Assembly: GCA_033060915.1 (NCBI GenBank)
Contig: CM065377.1
Location: 37,970,183 to 38,034,182, forward strand
Direction of reading: 5' to 3'
From: Euryodendron excelsum
Taxonomy: Eukaryota; Streptophyta; Magnoliopsida; Ericales; Pentaphylacaceae
Length of the DNA stretch: 64,000 nt
Shown here one piece after another: positions 10,940-22,249 of the stretch (position 1 is the stretch's first letter; the number at the start of each line of letters is the position of its first letter). A program made the translations under genes and the position numbers. The notes under the pieces are model-generated. The model was not told the DNA's origin. It was given only the letters and a program-made list of their open reading frames with translations, and ran no database searches.

Positions 10940-11639
10940 TGTTGTGCCCCATTTTTGGATGCCGGGCCCTCTTGGCTCGAGGGGGGAATTTGTACGGTGC
11001 TATCTCGTTAGAACTCGTCCTCCTAGATAGACGAATATGAAGGGGTTTGAATTTTTTAAATGGAATTGATTAGGGCTTTTCGAAAAGGTATTTGGAGTCA
11101 CCACCTAACATATTTAAAGATGTGCTAGGTCATCTACACCAAGTGAAACCTGAGGGTCAAACTTAAGTTTTGAAAAGTATTTTTGAAAAACATCTTCATG
11201 AGAGGGTTTTTAAAGGTAGGGTTGTTTGACAACCCTAAAAAAATTGGAAAGCCCTTTTGAAAATTGACTCCAGTTTTGGTCTTTGAAATAGAAATTCTTA
11301 AGTCTGGGGGTTGGTTACGTGTAGGGAAGATGTCCTAAGACTAGCACCCTACCCCACCCTTGTAGTACCTATATGTCCATTCATCTTTTACTCACTTAAT
11401 TATAACTCACCGGTTACCTATGTTCAATGCTATCCACTTAGAAAACTTTTGAAAACAAAGTTTGAAAAAGAGTTCGAAAGATGGAACTGAGTTTGAAAAT
11501 GGTTATGAAATTGAAAGTTTGAAAAGGGTTGTGACTGCACCCCATGAAGGGTTGCCTATGTACCTTCTTAAAGAGGATCAAGTCAGTTGTAGTTCGGACA
11601 AGAGTCCGAAAGAGTTGGAATTTTGAAATGGGCTTCTAT

Positions 11640-11995
11640 TTCTAGAAAGTTTCATTTTTAAGAAAGTTTGAGTTTGAAAGTGTTTCCTTTTCAGGAAAAA
11701 TTTGACTTGAAATGTTTGCTTTTCAGGAATATTTGACTAGAAATGTTTCCTTTTTAGAAAGATTAGATTTTAAAAATGTTTCCTTTCAGAAAGATTTGAC
11801 TTGAAAATACTTCCTTTTCAGGAAAATTGGATTTGGAAATGTTTCCTTTTAAGGAAGATTTGACTTAAAAATATTTCCTTTACAAGAAGATTGGATTTGA
11901 AAATGTTTCCTTTAAGGAAGATTAAGATTTGGAAATATTTCCTTTTCAAAAAGATTGAGATTTGATTTGCAAAGATTGATTTGAGTTGAAAAAGG
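11640..11995 (-). repeat. Diverged ~35-bp tandem repeat in RE2 3' LTR
   Basis: About nine units alternate TTTCCTTTTCAGGAA with GATTTGACTTGAAAAT or GGATTTGAAAAT. The same array is found at 43905-44130 and, inverted, at 32870-33120. In element-sense RNA it is a run of short A-rich/T-rich inverted pieces (AAGGAAA). It lies inside the predicted leader intron. Confidence 0.65.
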
Positions 11996-12354
11996 CAAGT
12001 TTGAATTGTTTTCAAAACGGAAGGAGTTGATTTAGGTTTTTAAATTTGGAAGGTTTGAAAAAAGGACTGATTTTAGGGATTTGAAATAAAAGGTTTTGAT
12101 TCGATTGATTTAAAAAGGAAAGTTTGGAAAAAAGAAGTTTCAATTGATTTGGAAATTATGAATTTTGAGGGTTTGAAAAGGGTATGATTTTGGCTTGAAA
12201 AAGGGAAGTTTTCAAGTGGGCAAAAAGGGGATTTTCCTAGAATTGGATTTCTAGGATTTAACAAATGCGAGTTTTGTAAATGGTTCAAAAACTAAGTATT
12301 TTGAAAATATGTTTTAGGGCCCGAAACCCTAACTTGGATTTTAGACCTCCAAAT

Positions 12355-12655
12355 GAATATCGCACTTTGCCTAAAGACATTCTAGTCATTGAAAGGCTAG
12401 AATCGCTTTAGGCTTGTGGCTTCAAAACACAATAAAGGCACAAGGCCAAAAATGTAGACCTTTTTAGGGTTGTTTTGAATATCACACTTTCCTCAAGACA
12501 ACCTTAGTCATGGAATAACTAGGATTGTTTTGAGATTGTGTTTTTGAAAAGAAGCAAATGTAGGCTAACGGGAGCCATTTAAATTGTCACACTTTTCTAG
12601 GAAAACCATAACCATGAGAGGGTTAGGATCAATCTAGAATTGTGGTTTTGAGAAA
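12355..12655 (-). other. Three consecutive hairpin repeats in the LTR intron (RE2 3' LTR)
   Basis: Three inverted repeats about 115 bases apart, each built as CACTTT(C)CTAAA-NNN-CTAG(T/C)C, short loop, complementary arm, then TTGTGGTTTTGAAAA. The same set occurs in the other LTRs, for example 44430-44730, 32150-32480 (inverted), 23518-23700, 35570-35760, 48718-48880, 53300-53610 and 61400-61590 (inverted). Confidence 0.6.
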
Positions 12656-12983
12656 ACAACTTAGAAAATGGTTTTAAGGTGTTAAAACATGATGAGAATG
12701 CAAATGCATGACAACAATAATAACAGCATAAAACATTTAAGGCTAGGTATCACCGCATTGCAAGAGAGCCCTATGGCCATGCCGTGAAGCAAGTGAGGGC
12801 TAAGAAGAGAGTCTTGATCAGTAATCTCCTCTTGTTCACTCTCAACATGGACTTGACATCCTCTTGTTCCAAGCATACAAGAAAGGGAGGTTTAGATATA
12901 GGGGATTAAAAAAGAGAAAAACCTAAATGGGTTCAGAGGGAGAAGAGAGAGTGGGGGAATACGGATAGGTAAATAGAGGATTA

Positions 12984-12985
12984 CC
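12984..12985 (-). other. Predicted leader-intron donor in RE2 3' LTR
   Basis: The minus strand reads AAACAAG|GTAATCC, matched in the 5' LTR (AACAAG|GTAATTC at 45058), I1 (AAGACAAG|GTAAATCC at 31852) and S1 (CACAAG|GTAGGC at 15670). The position, about 250-330 bases after the TATA box, is kept in all families. Confidence 0.55.
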
Positions 12986-13133
12986 TTGTTTCATTTTTTC
13001 TTTCTTTGATGAAAGCTTTGGCCTTGGACATAGAAAGACTTCGGGAGCTTTTGGGTAACTGGGCAAACCTTTGGTGGAGCTCGGAAGCTAGGACTTCTAA
13101 AGTTCAGACTCGGGCTTAGCCAGCAGGACTTCG

Positions 13134-13158
13134 ACAGAGAGAGAGAGAGAGAGAGAGG
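13134..13158. repeat. (GA)n microsatellite downstream of the RE2 LTR TATA box
   Basis: About 12 GA units. The 5' LTR has about 24 units at 45205-45253, and I1 has only a short CT tract near 31690. On the transcribed strand it is (CT)n in the first exon. Confidence 0.8.
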
Positions 13159-13237
13159 GCTCTGAGAGCTATCTGGAATAGAGGGGGAGACTTTCTGGAT
13201 AATTTTTTTGACCCAAAATAGTGAGGGGGGAGGTCTG

Positions 13238-13245
13238 TATTTATA
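13238..13245 (-). promoter_or_regulatory. TATA box of RE2 3' LTR
   Basis: TATAAATA on the minus strand. The 5' LTR counterpart at 45332-45339 is mutated to TACAAATA. S1 is inserted 22 bases upstream. Confidence 0.7.
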
Positions 13246-13262
13246 GTGCAAAAATGGAAGAG

Positions 13263-13267
13263 TGGTG
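13263..13267. repeat. S1 target-site duplication, left copy
   Basis: TGGTG, repeated at 17916-17920. The RE2 5' LTR gives the empty site: gagtggtgcacgactctt at 45354-45371. Confidence 0.88.
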
Positions 13268-14004
13268 TGTCGCGCCCAGATTTTTTGCACTCGAGGAATA
13301 CACACACAAGCGGGAAAAATACTGTACTCTCTCATTAGAACTCACCCTCCTAGAAGAATGAGTGCGACTAGGTTTAAATTGAAAATTGAGTTGAATAAAG
13401 GGCTTTTGGAAAAAGTTTGGAGTCGCCACCTAACTTGATTAAGGTGAGTTAGGTCACTTAAAAACTAAACATAATCCGAAAACTACACTTAGGGTTTTTG
13501 AAAACGATTTTTAAAATACTTCCTTAAGAGAGGGTTTTTAGGAAAATAGGTTGTTTGGCAACCTTTAGAAAATAATTAAGCCCTTTTTGAAAATAAACTC
13601 CATTTTGGTCTCTCAAAAACAGTGATCTAGGTTCGAAGGTTGGTTACGTGTAGGGAAAACGCACTAAGCCACCACCCTACCCCGCTGTTGCGGTACCTAC
13701 ATGTCTATTTACCCTAGCTTCACCTATGATAGTCTTCAACTAACAAATGTTCAATCCTATCCACTTTAGAAAAGAATGTTTAAAAAGACATGATGCATGA
13801 TATGCAAGTGCAAGAAAGAGAGTTGAAAAATAGATTTGGAAAAGAAAAATTGAAGAGAAATTGATTTGATTTTAGAAAAGAGCTTAGAAAAGATAGATTT
13901 GAAATTGGAAAGCTCAGAAATTGAAAATAGAGATTTGAAAATAGAAATATTGAATTGAAAGTTGGAAAAAAGTTGTGGAAATAGAAATTTGAAAAATGTT
14001 GTGA

Positions 14005-14065
14005 CCGCACCTATGAGGGTTGCCTACGTATCCTTTTAGAGGAATCAAGTCAGTCGTAGTTCAGA
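14005..14065 (-). other. Conserved hairpin plus TACGTAGGCAACC block (S1)
   Basis: On the minus strand: TCCTCTAAAAGGA directly before TACGTAGGCAACC, flanked by GACTGACTTGATT and GGTGCGGTCACAAC. Counterparts lie at 11560-11600, 21970-22045, 33180-33245 (inverted), 34130-34190, 41860-41935 (inverted), 43775-43830, 47398-47465, 51945-51990 and 62950-63015 (inverted). The hairpin arms change in pairs between copies. I recall similar blocks in other plant Tat LTRs but cannot check here. Confidence 0.6.
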
Positions 14066-15669
14066 CCAGAATCCAATAGAAAATAGAAGGTTTTGATTTG
14101 AAAAAGAGATGTTGATTTGAAAAAGGATTGGATGTTTAGTAAATAAGGATTGAACTTAGACCTAGAATTGAACTTGAAAGAGGATTTGACCATTGGAAAA
14201 GAACTTGGGCTAGATTTGGAAAGATATAATTTTGGAAAACCTATGGTTTAGGAAGGTACTAGATTAGGAAGGAGTTGAATTAGGAAAGATTTGGGTTTGG
14301 AAGGATTAAGATTCCTAGTTCCTAAAACAAAGGATTGGATTTTGTTTCTAAAAAGAGATGTTTTGATTTTGTTTCCAAAAATGGAGGATAGGATCTAGTG
14401 TCCAAAATGGAAATTGGATTTGGTTTCCTAAAGGGAAGATTGGATTTGACATGGATTTGAAAGGATGATGTTTTAGAAACCCTAGATTTGGAAGACTATA
14501 GTTTTGACGTAGAAAAGAGGGTTTTGGAAACTTATGATTTTGATGTAAAAGGGGAGATTTTGGAAACCTAGATTTTAAGGTAAGATTGAAAATCATGTTT
14601 TTAGAAAGGAAAATAGGGTTTCCTAATTGTAGGTTCTAGGGTTTAACTTGGACTCTAAGAAAAGAGATTTTTGGAAAGTGAGTTTTTAGAAAGGGAGATT
14701 TTTGAAAGGAAATCCTAGAGAGGAGTTTTTAAAAAGTAAGTTTTGAAAAGAGAGTTTTTGGAAAGAAATCCTAGTAAGGAGTTTTTAGAAAGTGAATTTG
14801 AAAAGAGAGTTTTTGGAAAGAGATTTTGGGAGAGAGTTTTCTAAGAAGGAAACCTAGGGAGTGTTTTTAGGAAAGAAGTTTTGAAGAGAACTTTTCAGAA
14901 TGGAGTTTAAAGAGAAGTTTTGAAAAACATATTTTTGGATGGAGTTTTTGAAAACAATTTTGGAAAGGAGATTGGAGGGAGTTTTTAGAAAACAATTTTG
15001 GAAAGGAAATTGGAGAGAGTTTATGGAAAGCATGTTAGAAAAGAGATTTTTAGAGGGAGAGATTTGAAAAGAAAGCTTTTAGAAAGCTTATAAAAATATC
15101 TCACTTTTCTAAAACGATTCTAACCATAAGAAGGTTAGAGCCACTTTAAGTTAGTGATTTTGAAAACAACAAGGATTTTGAAAATATGGACCATATTGGT
15201 CACTTTAAATGTAACACTTTCCTAAAGCAACCCTAGCCATGGAAAGGCTAGAATCACCTTAAGATTGTGATTTTGAAAACAAATTTTGAAAAAGAAGATT
15301 TTGTTGCAAGTTTGAAAACGATGTTAATGCAAGTTTTTGAAAACAAGTTTAAAAAAAAGAATTTTGGAAGAATGCAAGATCATGATATGCACAATGCAAA
15401 GAGGGTCATGAATATACAAGGTTAAAGGCTTCACCACATAATCAAGGGGGCCGAACGCACGTGGTGTTCGGTTAGACTAAAAGAAAGCTCCCGACATGAT
15501 GACTCTCCAATAGCCTAATCCTATACATGGACCGGGAATTCCCTTGTTTCAAGTATGCAAGAAGGGGGGGGGGGGAGAAGAAGATGTGGGATTAAAATAG
15601 AAGAAAACCCAAGTGGGTTAGGAGAGAGAAGAGAGGGGGGAAGATGCATAAATGTAAATAAGATGCCTA

Positions 15670-15671
15670 CC
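15670..15671 (-). other. Predicted leader-intron donor in S1
   Basis: GACACAAG|GTAGGC on the minus strand, about 325 bases after the TATA box. S3 has the same sequence at 36134; I3 has ATGCAAG|GTAGGC at 61011. Confidence 0.5.
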
Positions 15672-15995
15672 TTGTGTCTTTTTTATTTTTCTTAGCTTAA
15701 TGCACTTTGCTTTGCTTGTCTTGCTTCGGTCTTCATTTTAGTCTTCAAGAGTTTGTCTTCGATCTTCAAAGCTTTGTAGTTGCAGCAATCCAAGTCTTCA
15801 ATGGAGGGTTGGAGGCTAGTGTATAAGTATATGAGAGTGTATGAGTGTATAGAAGGCTAGGGTTTGTGTATGGAGGCTAAGGTTTGGAAAACCTAAAGGA
15901 GACTAGGGTTTTGGGGAGGCTAAGAGCACTGTATGTTGAAAAGTAGGGTTTTTAGATTGAGTTTGCATACCTCTTTCACGCTGGAGGAGGCTTTG

Positions 15996-16003
15996 TATTT
16001 ATA
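15996..16003 (-). promoter_or_regulatory. TATA box of S1
   Basis: TATAAATA on the minus strand, with the palindrome cluster beginning some 30-115 bases upstream. Confidence 0.72.
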
Positions 16004-16094
16004 GAAATAGGAATGACCTGGCGCTTGCTACAGTGGCGCTAGGCCAAAAATGCTTTTGGCTCCATTAGAAGTGGCGCTAGGCCAAATATTGGCT

Positions 16095-16117
16095 TGGTGC
16101 CACTACTAGTGGCACCA
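16095..16117. promoter_or_regulatory. Perfect 11-bp-arm palindrome upstream of the S1 TATA box
   Basis: Arm TGGTGCCACTA, one central base, then its exact complement. The S2 counterpart (24485-24507) has arm TGGCGCCACTA and is also perfect, so both arms changed at the matching position. Confidence 0.65.
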
Positions 16118-17363
16118 GCCAATTAGGAAAGCTTTAAGGTCGGCAAGCAACATATCTTGAGAAGATTTGGGCGCCTGTACTAGTGATAGTCTATGCAATT
16201 TTTAGCTTAGTTTCACTAAGAGTGACTTTAGAAGGTCCGGGAAGGATTTAAGGGACCAGGAATGGCTCGAAAGGCTGCAAAAGGGCAGGAACCCATAGAA
16301 CAGGGTCCCGGAGGTATTTGACCTGGAAAAAAAAATGACAAGAATTGTTGGAAAGGTTGATCGGGCCATTAGGGGCAAAACGGTTAATCAGGTCGGGAAG
16401 CTGCTTGGACAGACTTAGAATGTCCTGGAAGAAGACTCGAGATTTGGAAACATTATTTAGAATGTTCCCAAGAAGCTACCAGTTTGATATCTAGAGCCGG
16501 TGTCGCTAGAAAAAGGCAACCGACCCACCAGGGGCAAAACAATCATTTGCACCGGGTTTTCTAGAACTGACTCGAAATGATCTGAAAAGATAAAGGAATG
16601 TCAGGAATACTATAAAAAGTATTCTTGGGAGGTTACTGGTTTGATACCCAGAGCCAGTGTGGTCCCCGGGGCGTTCGGATACCTAGGGGTAAAATGGTCA
16701 TCTTGACCAAAAAGTTTCGAAATTGGTACGAAACTGACTAGACCACACCTAATCATGCCAGATTACTTTTAAGATGATCTTGGAAGGGTGGACTTACCGT
16801 TCTAAGGACTTAGGTATTATCTCGAGAAACGTGCCGAAAAATAGCCTAAGGGGCAGTTTAGTCATTTTTCACCGAAGTGGGCTAGCAGGCACCGCTGTTG
16901 ACCTTGATTTTGAGTGTTTCCACCACTCTGATGGTGCTCTCGTGATACAGGGGTTTGTTCGCAATTTCCTATATTGACCTACTTGCGAGTATTTTCTCTA
17001 CTCTGATGGTTGTGATGTTTGCGAGTACTTCCGCTACTCTAACGGTTCGTGATCATTCCTGAGACCGCCTGATTTCGACAAGCTGCTAAAGGAACTTAGC
17101 ACCTAGGAAGTCAACTTTCTAGGAAGGCGTGCTGAAACGGACATTTTTGCATTGGCGGGCTAGTAGGCACCAAAGGTGGATCGTTCTACCATTTAGGGGA
17201 CTTGGGGTCTCATCTCGGTCGACAGGTTTAAAGGGACTTACCGTTCTAAAGAAACTTTCTGCAAAAAACGTGCCAAATTGGATAGAATTATCGTCTCGAG
17301 GAATCCGCTTTCTCGAGAGAGGGATTGGAATTGGAATTAGAATTAAAAAAGGGGTTGAAAAAG

Positions 17364-17730
17364 GGACTTACCGTCTTCGGAAAGACGTGCCTATTGGAAT
17401 TGAAAAGGGGACTTACAGTCTTCGGAAAGATGCTCCTATTGGAATATGAAAAGGGGACTTACAGTCTTCGAAAAGCCGTGCCTATGGGAATATAGAAAGG
17501 GGACTTACCGTCTTTGGAAAGACCCGCCTATTAGAATATGGAAAGGGGACTTACTGTCTTCGGAAAGACGTGCCTATGGGAATATGGAAAGGGAACTTAC
17601 AGCCTTCAGAAAGACGTGGCTGATTTGGAATTGGAATGGGGACTTACTGTCTCCAGAAAGACGCGCCTGATTTGAAATTGGAAAGGGGACTTACCGTTTT
17701 CGAAAAGACGCGCTTGATTTGGAATTGGAC
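17364..17730. repeat. 46-bp minisatellite in the S1 U3
   Basis: GACTTA or a variant recurs at 17364, 17410, 17456, 17502, 17548, 17594, 17641 and 17688, so there are eight units of 46-47 bases. Each carries CGTCTTCGGAAAGACG (a short stem) and GTGCCTATTGGAAT. S3 has about five units of the same period at 37780-38010. Confidence 0.88.
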
Positions 17731-19232
17731 CGAACAATGCCCCTAAGGGCATTTCGGTCATTTTGTCACTATTTGGGTCTGGTGAGCATGTGAAGCGATG
17801 GATAGACGGGATTAGACTTAGAGAGTTGATTTCGATTGGAATATGTCCATATTGACTTGAGTACAAGTCTGGACGGACCGTAGACTACCGAGCGGTCAAA
17901 AATGGGGTGCTTACATGGTGCACTACTCTTATTGGCGCATGGCATAATGTTGGCCATGCACCACTAAAAGTGGCACCGGAAGGTTCAATGACGGCTTAAA
18001 AACAGGCTAGATACATGGTTGGTCAATTCGTAATTGATTCTGGGGAGTTATGTACCACTATTAGTGGCACACGTCTAAAGAATGGCCATGCTTCACCCGA
18101 AGTGGCAGAGAGGTTTTGGTTTGAAAAAGGAAGGTGTCAGATGGCGGGGCCCAGCTAGAAATGGAAGGGAATACTCTGGAAAGCATCCTAGAGGTTGCCG
18201 GTTTGATTTCTAGAGCCGATATGGTTGAAGAGAGAGACCAGATGACGGTCACCTTATCCTGAGAGTTCTGGGGTTGACCAATATTGACCAAGGTTGACCA
18301 AATTTACCAAAGTTGATTGTGATATATTGGGTTGACCAAAATTGACTGGCGTGTTGCCGGTTTGATACCCAAGTCGGTGTGGTTTGCTAGGGCATTTGGA
18401 TGCCTTGGGGAAAAACAATCATTTTGACCGGGGAACCTTCGAGAAATGATTGGGGTTGACTAGATGGCACTGGACATGCTGGACCATGTAGGGATGAATT
18501 TAGAAGGTGGTTTTACTGTTCTGAGGACTTTGTACTTTCTCGACGAACGGGCTAGGCCTGATAGGGGCAAAATGGTCATTTTTCACCAGGACAAGCTATG
18601 CAGTGTCGGTGTTAACCGGTTTAGGTCTGGTTTGGACTTCTGTTCGAGGAATTGGTACTTTCTCAGTGGACAGGCTTGAAAGGGTCTCATCGCCTTGAGG
18701 GATAAACTTTCTCGAAGGTCGTGCTAGACTGGGATGGTCTTTCGTTCTTGAGGGGTTTGTGCTTTCTCAAAGAACGTGCCAAATTAGTGGACATTACACA
18801 TTTGCAGGCTAGCAGGCATTGGAAGTGAACTAATCTTCCATCTTAGGGACTTAGGTACTTTTCAGAGATGAGTATGAAAAGAGCTTTATCAATTTGAGGA
18901 ATAAACTTTCACGGTGATCGTGCCATGCTAGATTGAATGGTCTTACCGTTAATGAGGGATCAACTTTCTCGAATGACGGGACAAATGGATTTGACTTTGG
19001 ATTTGAATGGACTTATCGTCTTATGGAAGACGTGCTAGTTTGGATTGGACCGACTAGTGTAATAGGGGCATTTCAGTCATTTTACCTCTATTGGGCCTAG
19101 TGGGCCCGTGAAGCGATTGACAAATTGAATTGGACTTGGAAAGCCGGTTTAGGCTTGAGTATGCATGTGTTGATTTGGAGGTGCTTCTGGTTGGGCTGGA
19201 GATCGCCAAGTGGCCAAAATGAAGTGTTAACA

Positions 19233-19250
19233 GCTGCCCCTTTTTTTCTA
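19233..19250 (-). other. Polypurine tract of RE2
   Basis: The minus strand reads AGAAAAAAAGGGGCAGC directly before the 3' LTR start TGTTAACAC. Position and composition match RE1. Confidence 0.72.
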
Positions 19251-19431
19251 TTTTTACCTGTTGAAGGGAGAAAATGAAAAAGTAAGTACCCAATGAAGGT
19301 CAGGAGGCAATAGGAGGGACTGGAGGTTTGAAAATTTGAAAACTGGAGGTTGAAGTTTGAAAATGGAGTTAAGAGGCCATTCGAAATTGGTTTTTGGCGG
19401 GCAAAAGGTTGAAGCGTGGCCCAAGTTGGTT

Positions 19432-19513
19432 GTGCGCCTCTCATAGTAGTGCCAAGTTTAAGTTTGCCTGTACGCCACTATGAGTGGCGTATGGCCTGCA
19501 GGGGTTTTTATAG
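19432..19513 (+). promoter_or_regulatory. Putative promoter of the RE2 antisense ORF
   Basis: A diverged dyad (19432-19455) and a clear one (TACGCCACTATGAGTGGCGT, 19471-19490) precede TTTATAG at 19507-19513. The clear dyad matches the RE2-family LTR form, with flanks GTACG/CGTAYGGCC as in I1 near 31530-31555, rather than the RE1 form. Confidence 0.48.
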
Positions 19514-19700
19514 TGGCAGCTATAGGTTTGAGGGTTTTGGCTTGATTTTTCATTTTGTGAGTTTTCTCTCTAAAAGCTTTCGAGGCACTTTGCTTAAGCA
19601 TTGTTGGAGAGTGTTTGTGGAATGCTAAAGAGTCACCAGAAAGTGACGTCATTGCTGGAAAGTGGCCAGAGAAGAAGAAATCGCCGAAAAATTCTAAAAA

Positions 19701-21144
19701 GTGAGTTTTCTTGTTGTGGTTGATTTTAATTTGTAGATTTCCGTTTGAAGCATGTATATAGTGAAAATTGATGTTCTTGAACATTTTGAACGCATCTATG
19801 GAGTTGTTATGGAGTTGTTTTTGCGTTTTGATGATCATTTAAGTGAATTTGTGTAGATTGCCATGTTTTGCAAAAGGGTTTTCCTGTAAGTTTAGAAAAA
19901 CTAGCGATTTGGGCACTGGGTAATGCGTTTTTCTATGATATTTTTACGTATGATGCCTTAGAAAAATGTTTCGAGCAACCGTATGAAGTTTCGTAATTTT
20001 CTAGAAACAATTGTATTTTTTTATTTTTTAAAAATTAGAAAAATATTGAAAAATGTGAAAAATTAGGAAAAATTGAGAAATAAATCCCAGGAGTGTTGGA
20101 TTGTTGCTATGAAATTCTTGAAATATTTTTGAAAAGTTTTGTGTATGCTTTTGGAATTCATGTGAACTTGTTTGAAGGTATTTGAAAAAAAATAGTGAGG
20201 AGATAGCCTAAAATATTTTAGAAAACAATGGTGTTTGCCAATCTGGACCTTATGTTGGGTAGGTGACAAGGTATTACGTGTTTGGTGACGTTGTGAATTT
20301 GTGATTATGTGGCATTGTAGAGGTCTTGTATAAACAGGACTCTACCAGATTTTTTAGAAAATTTGGCACTTGGAATTTTTGTGGAAAAAAAGTTTAGGGA
20401 AACTTTAAAATGATTCTTTAGAATAGGGAGAGGGATAGGCTTTTGAAGGGAAAGCCTTAGAAACTATCGAACTGGGACTTTTAAGGGAAAGCCCTAACAA
20501 ACCATAGGACCGGGGCTTTTAAGGGAAAGCCCTAAGAAACCATAGGACTCGGGCTTTTGAGGAAAAGCCTTAAAAAACCATGCTTTTTTGGAGGGGAATG
20601 CTTTTTGAAAACCCGAGCTTCGGGCCCGGATTGGCAAACTTTTTGGGAAAAAGTTTTCAAGAAACCAAGGTTAAAATTGATTTAAACTTTTTAAGAAAAA
20701 AGTTAGAAAAGCGATAGCAAACTTTTGAGAAAAAGTTTTAGAAAACTAGGACAAGTTTTTGAGGACAAAAGTGTTTAGAAAACCAGGATTGATTTTGAAA
20801 ACAACTTTTTTGAGGATAAAAAGTTTATAAAACTGGGATTAATTTTGAAAACAACTTTTTACTTTTTTGAGAATAAAAAGTTTATAAAATTGGGATTGAT
20901 TTTGAAAATAACTTTTTTGAGGATTAAAAGTTTATAAAATCAGGATTGATTTTGAAAACAACTTTTCTGAGGATAAAAATTTTGTAAAACCAGGATGTTA
21001 TGAAATTGCTTGGGAAACTTGAGACATTTCCTGCCCCTTGTCCTTCTATTTTTCGCCTTCTTTTCTTTTCTTTTCCTTTGCCATTGTTCATTTTACTAAT
21101 TGATAGATCTTGACATGTTTCTTTTCTTTCTCCTCTTTTTTCAG
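19701..21144 (+). other. Leader intron of the RE2 antisense ORF
   Basis: The donor AAAAA|GTGAGTTTT aligns with the RE1 donor in a shared exon (gccagagaagaag...gccgaa). The acceptor is CTCCTCTTTTTTCAG, one base before ATG 21146. The intron body is A/T-rich purine repeats, including a series of aagggaaagccctaa units at 20440-20580, and has no coding content. Confidence 0.55.
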
Positions 21145-21188
21145 GATGGTCGATGCAAGGGTCATGGCTCGTTTGAGAGTTTGGTATG

Positions 21189-21193
21189 ACGGG
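21189..21193. repeat. S2 target-site duplication, left copy
   Basis: ACGGG here and ACAGG at 26424-26428, one transition apart. Removing S2 and one copy restores the ORF frame (TATGACGGG then TTCACTC), which supports the call. Confidence 0.78.
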
Positions 21194-22249
21194 TGTCGCG
21201 CCCAGATTTTTCGCACTCGAGTAATACTCACCCAAGCGGAAAAAATACTGTACTCTCTCATTAGAACTCACCCTCCTAGAAGAATGAGTGGGACTAGGTT
21301 TGGATTGAAAATTGATTTGAATAAAGGGCTTTTAAAAAATATTTGGAGTCGCCACCTAACTTAATTAAAATGAGTTAGGTCACCTAAAAACTAAGAATAA
21401 TCCAAAGACTACACTTAGGGTTTTGGAAAATGATTTTGAAAATATCTCCTCAAGAAAGGGTTTTTAAGGAAAAACAGGTTATTTGGCAACCTTTGGAAAA
21501 CAGTTAGCCCTCTTTAGAAAAATAACTCCTTTTTGGTCTTTGAAATCAGTGATCTAGGTTCGGAGGTTGGTTACGTGTAGGGAAGACGCACTAAGCTATC
21601 ACCCTACCCCGCCCTTTCGGTACCTACATGTCAATCTACCCTAGATTCACCTATGAGAGTCTTTAACTAACTGTAGTTCAATCCTATCCACTTTGAAAAA
21701 TAATGCTTGAAAAAACGAAACTAATATGATGCATGATATGCACGTGCAAGTTAGGAGAATTGAAAAATAAATAGATTTGAAAAGAGATTGATTTGAATTG
21801 AAAATTGATTTGAAGAGATGAAATTGAAATTGGAAAGTTTGAAAATTGAAAGTAGAAATTTGAAAATAGAAATTTTGAAATTGGAATTTTGAAAATAGAT
21901 TGGAATTTGAGATTTGGAAAGATTTTGGAAACCGCACCCATGAGGGTGGAATTGAAAGTTTGAAAAGTATTGTGACCGCACCCATGAAGGTTGCCTACGT
22001 ATCCCTTTGGGGGAATCAGGTCAGTCGTAGTTCGGACCGGAGTCCGATTGAAAAGAGATTGACTTGAAGAGAGAGATTGGATTAGAAGAAAGAGATTGAA
22101 TTGAAAATGGGATTCGATTTGAGATTAGAAAAGGAGATTGGAAATTGAAATTGAGAAGATTGGACTTTGATTTGGAAAGATTGATTTGGACTTGTTTTGA
22201 AAAGAGAAGGTTTAAGAACACCTAGACTTAGGAAAGAGAAGAGACTTAG

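Larger units (their letters stand above)
13268..17915 (-). mobile_element. Solo LTR S1 (4648 bp)
   Basis: Starts TGTCGCGCCCAG and ends GGGGTGCTTACA, bounded by TGGTG duplications, with no internal retroelement sequence between its ends. Orientation follows the TATA box at 15996-16003 (minus). It lies in the RE2 3' LTR, in the promoter-proximal palindrome. Order on the transcribed strand: 46-bp U3 array, GATACCCAGAGCCGG blocks, palindromes, TATA, donor (15670), conserved block ccacataatcaaggggg, hairpins, pyrimidine arrays, TACGTAGGCAACC block, U5 end. Confidence 0.88.
10940..19232 (-). repeat. RE2 3' LTR, split by solo LTR S1
   Basis: Starts TGTTGTGCCCC and ends AGTGTTAACA; about 3.64 kb once S1 and its duplicated site are removed, against 3.39 kb for the 5' LTR. 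It shares with the 5' LTR the start region gccgggccctctt, the TTTCCTTTTCAGGAA-type arrays (11650-11960), the hairpin trio (12355-12655), the (GA)n tract, the TATA box and the U3 modules. The conserved hairpin and GCCTAYGTA block lies near 11560-11600. Confidence 0.82.

Noticed and set aside
12991..13335. 114-codon minus-strand ORF just after the RE2 TATA box
   Set aside because: It lies in the predicted first exon and across the S1 junction (13268), so its N-terminus belongs to another LTR. Ser-rich from the (CT)n tract.
17129..17670. Plus-strand ORFs of 106 and 74 codons with repeated YRLRKDVPIG-like units
   Set aside because: Translation of the 46-bp U3 array of S1, on the strand opposite to LTR transcription.
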